DNA of 26,036 nucleotides from Polysphondylium violaceum (Eukaryota > Evosea > Eumycetozoa > Dictyosteliales > Dictyosteliaceae), in NCBI GenBank assembly GCA_000277445.1, contig AJWJ01000328.1, positions 1 to 26,036 of the forward strand, written 5' to 3'. Positions 19,917 through 26,036 of this stretch are shown one piece after another; within the stretch, counting starts at the first letter, position 1; every line of letters begins with the position of its first letter. The translations under genes and the position numbers were made by a program. Below the pieces are notes generated by a model. That model worked only from the letters and a program-made list of their open reading frames with translations, searched no databases and was not told the origin of the DNA.

Positions 19917-20924
19917 TTAAGCACATTCACCTTGATATGTTCCAGTGTTTTCATAGAGAGTTGAAACAGTGGCAGATGAAATGGTTACTGATTTCAATTT
20001 ACCATTACTGATATAATAAATGACGCCATTTGAGACCAAGATTTTTTCTACAGAATCACTAGATAAAACTCGTTTTTGGGTCAAATCACCATTGATTGGA
20101 ACTTCAAAAATTCCTTTAACTTCATTGACACCATCGCTCCATACACTTGAGTAATAGATATTGGTTGAGGTTACTGCCAAATCTGATACTTGGAATGTTT
20201 CAGAGAATAGTGGATTTAATTGAGATTCTTCACAATTATTACAACCAACATCACCCGAAAAAAAATCTGAACCAGTAGTTGAAGCTACGTCCATATATTT
20301 TAGTAAAAATATAAGCAATAAATATTAAAAAATATACATACACTTTGAACCATAAAGGGTAGTACCAACTCTACCTAAACCTTGGCATTTAACATTTTTG
20401 TAAACGGGACTACTAGAAGAACCAGTGGTAATTGGAATGGAGTTATACAATGAAATCCCAGTAGTACATAAAAGAGTTTCTTGGTTAGTTTCATCAAAAT
20501 CAATTTCAATTGACATATCATTGGTTTCCCAGACATCTACAAGAGTACCATTTTGATAATATGGACCTACAAAATAAGGAGCTGAGGTTTGACTATTGAT
20601 AGTGAAGAGTAATTGGGATGATGGCAAGTATTTAAAGATACCATGAGCAGTTCTAGTAGCAGTGTTGCTCAGAATTTGATATTCTCCTTTAATGGAACCA
20701 CCAGAGGTTGGAACACTGGCAATAATAGGGGCCGGAGCTACTGGGGAGTTTCCCATGACAAGAATACGATTGTTGTTTGTGTTTAATCCCAAGCCACTAA
20801 ATAGTAATAATCTATTTCTACATACACCAGTGCTGCAGTCAGAATTTTGAGTACAAGTTGCACCAAAAACTGAACTAGAATAATTAATGATAACCAAAAG
20901 GAATAAAACTATTAACACTTTCAT
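19917..20924 (-). CDS. Secreted family protein, copy A (C-terminally short)
   Basis: Predicted protein of 316 aa from two exons, 20924-20342 and 20284-19917, with a 57 bp phase-1 intron (GTATGT donor, GTAG acceptor). A signal peptide (MKVLIVLFLLVIINYSSSVFG) is followed by a Cys-rich start (TCTQNSDCSTGVC). Then come repeated beta-rich segments shared with the two upstream copies: IASVPTSGGSI, GIFKYLPSSQLLFTINSQ, CQGLGRVGTTLYG, VSDLAVTSTNIYYSS, GIFEVPINGDLTQKRVL, and IYYISNGKLKSV. Short repeats of the G-x-Y-Y and VP-GG kind suggest a beta-propeller, which is inference. The frame stops right after YQGECA, where the other copies enter two Cys-rich EGF-like modules. No family name is recognised. 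The intron is absent from copies B and C. It may be a functional short form or a decaying copy. Confidence 0.8.
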
Positions 20925-21418
20925 TTTATATTTGTATTTTTTATTGTATTTGTATATGCAATTCTTTTTTAATTGTTTGAATGATTTAAAAGACTTGTTT
21001 TTCCAGAGTATTTATAGCTTTTTGATTCTTTCAGTTGGAAATATTTGCTCTGACCTATTTTTAAGACCAAACATTGTTGGTATTAGGTTATTGGAGATTT
21101 AAAACATATCATATTTCGTCTAAACAATGATTAGCTTATGACTACAAATAAATTAAAAAAACTTTCCAATTCAATTAATTTCACCCCCTCTATGACATTT
21201 TGGAGTATCTAAATTACTCTTAAAGGTTGTCGGCAATATTTTTTAGTTTAATCCTAAGATTTGATTGGCAAAATTTTTATATCTTTTTTTTTAAAAAAAA
21301 ATATTTCCATATTTTAGGCTTCATTGGTAAAAAGTTCAACCATATATAGATATACCCATTTTAAATATTTACAAGTAAACAAATTTTCAGAAAGGTAAAA
21401 ATAATAATCTTTTATTTT
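20925..21418. other. Spacer between secreted-family copies A and B
   Basis: 494 bp, AT-rich. It holds the copy A promoter, with a TATA-like GCTATAAATAC on the - strand about 85 nt before its ATG, and the copy B 3' end. No further gene is visible. Confidence 0.55.
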
Positions 21419-22609
21419 TTAGTTTTCACAAGAAGGAACACCATCCTTATATGTTACCTTGCCATCACATTTATCACACTTTGAACCATAAAATGAACTT
21501 CTACATCTACAATTGGCTCCATCACAATATCCAAAAGGTGTGTTACAATTCCATTGATAAATACATTGAGTTATAGAATATTTATCGGTGATAAGGCAAT
21601 TTGGAGATCCTTTTGGATCCCATACTTCTTGTCCGTTACATTTTGTACACTCTGAGCCAAAATAGTTTTTAGCACATGCACATTCACCTTGATATTTACC
21701 ATTGTTACAATAAAGTGTTTTAGATTCACAACTTGATATTGATACAGATTTTAATTTTCCTTCAGTGGCATAATAGATAATACCATTATGTAAGGAAATT
21801 CTCTTAGTAGTGTCTTTAACAAGTAATCTTTTCTTGGTATGATCACAGGAAAGAGGCATTTCATAAATTCCATCTGTACCATTTCCAGCCATGGTTGAGT
21901 AGTAAATATGAGTTGATGTGACTGCCATATCACTAACTTGCAAAGGTTCTTTGAACAAATGACTTAATTCAGATTCTTCTCTATCTTTGCATTCAAGAGA
22001 TCCTTTAAAGAACAATGATCCAGTTTCGATTGCTTTTACTCCATAAACAAAATTATCTAATCTACCCAAACCTAGACAATTGACATTTTTATATAATTGT
22101 TTATTTGCTTCTCCACTTGTTTTAGGAATCGACTCGTATTTATAAATGCCAAAGCCACAAGTAAGAGTTTCTTGTTTATGTTCATTGAAATCTGCTTGAA
22201 ATTTAAAACCTCTAGCGTTCCAAATCGAAGTAAGTGTTCCGTTCTTTTCATATAAACCAATCATGAGACCAAGACGTTGACTATTGATGGTGTAAAGTAA
22301 CTTTGATTTTGGTAGATATTTAAAAATTCCTAAGGCGGAAAGATCCATAAAATCAGTAGTAATCTCATATTCTATTTGAATTGGACCTCCATTGATTGGT
22401 ATACTAGCAATAACTGTGTTGGCAAAAGATTTTGATACCCCCATTACATATATTTTATTTTCACTATGATCAATACCAACACCAGCATGAATTTCTAAAC
22501 TATTTGGACAAGAACGTCTCCAACCACATTCTGAATCAATAGTACAAGTATTACCAAAAATACCATTAATAAAGAACAGTAAACTAACGAGTAATACTAT
22601 AAATTTCAT
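21419..22609 (-). CDS. Secreted family protein, copy B, with C-terminal EGF-like modules
   Basis: Predicted protein of 396 aa, single exon. Signal peptide MKFIVLLVSLLFFINGIFG, then a Cys cluster (NTCTIDSECGWRRSC) and a body matching copies A and C: IASIPINGGPI, LGIFKYLPKSKLLYTINSQR, CLGLGRLDNFVYG, VSDMAVTSTHIYYS, GIYEMPLSCDHTKKRLL, and IIYYATEGKLKSVSIS. From about residue 305 the C-terminus is Cys-dense: GECACAKNYFGSECTKC, then a WDPKGSPNC loop, then CNTPFGYCDGANCRC and GSKCDKC. This reads as two EGF/laminin-EGF-like modules with six to eight cysteines each. Several N-x-S/T sites suggest glycosylation. No transmembrane segment or GPI signal is seen at the end, so it is probably secreted. Function is unknown; a matrix or cell-surface-binding role is a guess from the EGF modules. 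Confidence 0.85.
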   Translation of the reverse strand: MKFIVLLVSLLFFINGIFGNTCTIDSECGWRRSCPNSLEIHAGVGIDHSENKIYVMGVSKSFANTVIASIPINGGPIQIEYEITTDFMDLSALGIFKYLPKSKLLYTINSQRLGLMIGLYEKNGTLTSIWNARGFKFQADFNEHKQETLTCGFGIYKYESIPKTSGEANKQLYKNVNCLGLGRLDNFVYGVKAIETGSLFFKGSLECKDREESELSHLFKEPLQVSDMAVTSTHIYYSTMAGNGTDGIYEMPLSCDHTKKRLLVKDTTKRISLHNGIIYYATEGKLKSVSISSCESKTLYCNNGKYQGECACAKNYFGSECTKCNGQEVWDPKGSPNCLITDKYSITQCIYQWNCNTPFGYCDGANCRCRSSFYGSKCDKCDGKVTYKDGVPSCEN

Positions 22610-23232
22610 TTTATTGTATTGAATGAATTAAATTAAATCAAATTAAGCATTATATAGTTGTTGAAAATGTAAATTCTAATATTATCTTTTTTCTCTTTTC
22701 CCAAAATGGATATGATGCAATATACTCGGATGCAAGATTTAATTGTTTTTTTAGATCTAACCAATTGGATAAATAATACGCAGTTCAAAACCTAAAAATA
22801 GATTTTTAATGTATAGTCATTTTGATGTTATGTGTGATGAAGTTTATTTGCTCTGATTTATAAAAACAATTGGATAACAAATCATAAATAACCCCTTTGT
22901 AAAATAAAAATTTACAAAAATATAACCCCTATTCAAAGTAGTTTTCTTATCGCTCTCTTCTGTGGACACTTGACAACTTCATCATTTCCATATCAAATCA
23001 ATTTCCATTTCTAACTTAATAAACAATTCAAATATCTAGTTTTTAATATTTGGAAACTTTAATTCTCATTCAGATTTTTTTTTTATAAATATAATTTTAA
23101 TGAGCAAGTTTATGTTTTAGCCACAACTTATAAGAGGAAGTGTGTGAAATCATGGTTTTTGAGATTGAGAAATAAAGAAATATTTATTGAAAAAAAGATA
23201 TGAAAAAATATGTTATTTATTTTTCATTTTTT
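22610..23232. other. Spacer between secreted-family copies B and C
   Basis: 623 bp, AT-rich, no gene visible. It holds the copy B promoter (TATATAA-like on the - strand about 40 nt before the ATG) and the copy C 3' region. Confidence 0.55.
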
Positions 23233-24480
23233 TTAAAGCATTTCACAAGAAGGATTTCCATAGCTGTCCCATTTGATCAAACCATTGACACATTGATCAC
23301 ATTTTGGACCAGAGAAATTATATTTACATCGGCACACAGACCCGTCGCAATAGCCGTATGGTTGGTTGCACATCCAATCATAGATACAGGCTTTTTGACC
23401 CGGTGGGCTGATGAGGCATTTGGGGTTACCATTTGAATCCCATACTTCATCACCAGCACATTGACTACAATCTTGTCCAGTATAACCTGGAGCACAAGCA
23501 CATTCACCCTCGGAATTGGAATTAGTATTGTCATAGAGAGTTGATACAGCACCCGATGCAATGGAAACAGATTTCACTTTGCCTCCAGTGATATAGTAAA
23601 TAACGTTATTAGATAACTCCATACTGTCGACGGAATCTGAAACCAATACTTTTTTCTGGGAAAGGTCTCCACTTAGGGGTACTTGAAAGATACCTTTGAA
23701 CTCATTCGAACCATCATACCATTTACTAGAGTAAAAGATATGGGATGAAGTGACCTCGAATCCGGTGACTTGGGCAGCATCGGTGAATAAAATAACTAGA
23801 GTATTAGGATCACAGTTGACACAATTGATGTCACCTTTAAAAAATTGAGAGCCTGATCCAGAGGGGTTGTAACGAACGGCGTAAAAAGACGATCCAACTT
23901 TTCCGATTCCTTGACATAGGGTACGATATAATTCAATTCTATTTTGATAGATAGAGGTATCTTGGGCGATCATGGGGTACTTTGTGATACTAAATTCACA
24001 AGTAAGGGTCATTTGAGCGACCTCATCAAAATCAGCGGCCAAACTGAATCCTCTGGGGTACCAGATTCCATTCAATGTACCATTGGTAAAATAGGGACCG
24101 ATGCTAGGAGCCAAACGCTCGGCATTTTGAGTATACATTAATTTTGATTTTGACAAATATTTAAATAATCGATAGGCAGTTCTAAAACCAGCACCGGTTT
24201 GAATGTCACTTAAGATTGGATACTCCAAGCTTAACGAGCCACCGCTCAGTGGAACCGAAGCAATATAGGTACTGCCATAGGGAACACCGGATGAATTAAA
24301 ATTACCCATTATATACACCTTGTTGTTAATATCGTCGACCCCAATTCCAGAGAACAGATTGATATTATTTTGGCAAATGGCTTTGGGCATATTTCCACAC
24401 TCCCAACTAGCTTTACATTTTTTAGACTCTACTCTATAAAAACAAAGTACAATTAATACTATTAATATCAATGTTTTCAT
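23233..24480 (-). CDS. Secreted family protein, copy C, with C-terminal EGF-like modules
   Basis: Predicted protein of 415 aa, single exon. Signal peptide MKTLILIVLIVLCFYRVES, then CKASWECGN, and the shared body: FSGIGVDDINNKVYIMGN, IASVPLSGGSL, LFKYLSKSKLMYTQNAER, CQGIGKVGSSFYAVR, VTGFEVTSSHIFYSSKW, GIFQVPLSGDLSQKKVL, and VIYYITGGKVKSVSIASG. The C-terminal Cys-rich part is GECACAPGYTGQDCSQC, VWDSNGNPKC, CIYDWMCNQPYGYCDG, CRCKYNFSGPKCDQC and YGNPSC, the same two-module layout as copy B. Codons are GC-richer than in B. It has no intron, and the gap between the shared body blocks is longer (YNPSGSGSQFF) exactly where copy A has its intron. Probably secreted and glycosylated; function unknown. 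Confidence 0.85.
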   Translation of the reverse strand: MKTLILIVLIVLCFYRVESKKCKASWECGNMPKAICQNNINLFSGIGVDDINNKVYIMGNFNSSGVPYGSTYIASVPLSGGSLSLEYPILSDIQTGAGFRTAYRLFKYLSKSKLMYTQNAERLAPSIGPYFTNGTLNGIWYPRGFSLAADFDEVAQMTLTCEFSITKYPMIAQDTSIYQNRIELYRTLCQGIGKVGSSFYAVRYNPSGSGSQFFKGDINCVNCDPNTLVILFTDAAQVTGFEVTSSHIFYSSKWYDGSNEFKGIFQVPLSGDLSQKKVLVSDSVDSMELSNNVIYYITGGKVKSVSIASGAVSTLYDNTNSNSEGECACAPGYTGQDCSQCAGDEVWDSNGNPKCLISPPGQKACIYDWMCNQPYGYCDGSVCRCKYNFSGPKCDQCVNGLIKWDSYGNPSCEML

Positions 24481-25169
24481 TTTACCACTATTTTTATCAA
24501 TAAGAAAATGAATGAATTGATATCAAGAATATTTAAATACTAATTCTTTTATAGCATTCATTATTTTCAACCTATTCTATTTTTATTGACTCCTGCACAT
24601 TCATTAATTCACCAAAATAAATAAAATTATTTCAAAGATAATGAAAAGTTTAGTACCCCTCCCCCCAAGATTAACTAATTTATATTTCAATACCCCTTAA
24701 ATTTGAAAGAATGTTTTATAAAAGCTTTAAATAGTGTGTCGGTTGATCTGTGATGAATAATAGTCGTGTGGTGAGTGGGTGTTGATTTTCTGTGTATGGG
24801 GGTAAATTCACTCAACTTTGTGTGTTGTAGGAAGGGAGGGGTATCTATGATATCATACCCCATCTAAACTATTAGTTTTAATGCATTATAGATCAAATTT
24901 AAATTAATTTGGGCGGGTGCATTTAAATATATAATATATCTATAGATAAATAGGAAAAAAGATATATAAAATGGAAAAGACAAACACTATGATTTATATT
25001 ACACTACCAAATCGCTTTTTATTACATATTATACATTATAATAAGAAATAAACCTTGATAGAGATCTATTATTGTTATTTGTTGTTTATATACTATTATA
25101 ATATGGTATGATATGAGTTGCAATAGCACACATACAATACATATTGATCCCATCTATGCCCCCGCCTAC
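24481..25169. other. Spacer between secreted copy C and UMP-CMP kinase
   Basis: 689 bp. Promoter of copy C and 3' end of the kinase, both on the - strand. G-box-like GTGTGGTGAGTGGGTGTTG lies at 24767-24785 and a C8 run at 24658-24665. No gene or RNA is visible. Confidence 0.55.
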
Positions 25170-25930
<761 letters not shown>

Positions 25931-25980
25931 TTATAATAACAATTAATTTAAATAATAATGATGATCAAAGTTTGATGAGA

Positions 25981-26015
25981 TTTTTTTTTGAAAAAAAAAA
26001 AAAAAAAAAAAAAAC
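25981..26015. repeat. T8/A22 homopolymer block upstream of the UMP-CMP kinase
   Basis: A T run followed by a long A run, about 70-100 bp upstream of the kinase start. A poly(dA:dT) promoter-type tract. Confidence 0.8.
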
Positions 26016-26036
26016 AAAATTACTATTACTTTTCTA

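Overview
The window is nuclear DNA of a social amoeba (Dictyostelia). The evidence is very AT-rich intergenic DNA, short GT-AG introns (mostly 57-94 bp), Asn/Ser homopolymer tracts inside proteins, and proteins whose closest remembered relatives are Dictyostelium ones (SecG with ankyrin, Sec7 and PH domains; the UMP-CMP kinase; the EF-hand mitochondrial carrier). Coding DNA is often GC-richer than I expect for D. discoideum, so a group 1-3 species such as Cavenderia or Heterostelium is a guess, not a result. I read twelve protein genes. Nine carry introns, which I placed by frame, splice signals and family alignment from memory. I found no tRNA, rRNA, CRISPR array, transposon or virus-derived element.

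Left part (1-7575). Three genes lie on the + strand: an AIF1/Iba1-like EF-hand protein (135-619), a COP1-type RING/WD40 ubiquitin ligase (1259-3848), and a LIM protein with three near-identical 32-residue repeats (4197-4951). Converging on them from the - strand is a one-exon acetyl-CoA hydrolase/CoA-transferase of the Ach1 family (5104-6702).

Middle (7576-17661). secG, an Arf exchange factor with about 15 ankyrin repeats, lies on the - strand (7576-10624). It is followed by a - strand lipoate-protein ligase with a likely mitochondrial presequence (11995-14322), which needs four exons and has unusually long introns. A 1.55 kb divergent spacer full of CACACCC-type motifs separates it from a + strand cytochrome P450 (15877-17661).

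Right part (17662-26036). A + strand calcium-regulated mitochondrial carrier (18160-19763) converges on a tandem - strand array of three related secreted proteins I cannot name (19917-20924, 21419-22609, 23233-24480). The copy next to the carrier has lost the Cys-rich C-terminal modules of the other two and is the only one with an intron. A - strand UMP-CMP kinase (25170-25912) closes the window.

The neighbours do not form a pathway. Three of the proteins (Ach1-like, lipoate ligase, carrier) probably act in mitochondria, which I take as coincidence. The least explained part is the three-gene secreted family with its truncated member. Next come the long lipoate-ligase introns, the hairpin-bearing spacer near 11.7 kb, the strong compositional shift inside secG, and the repeat-bearing LIM protein.
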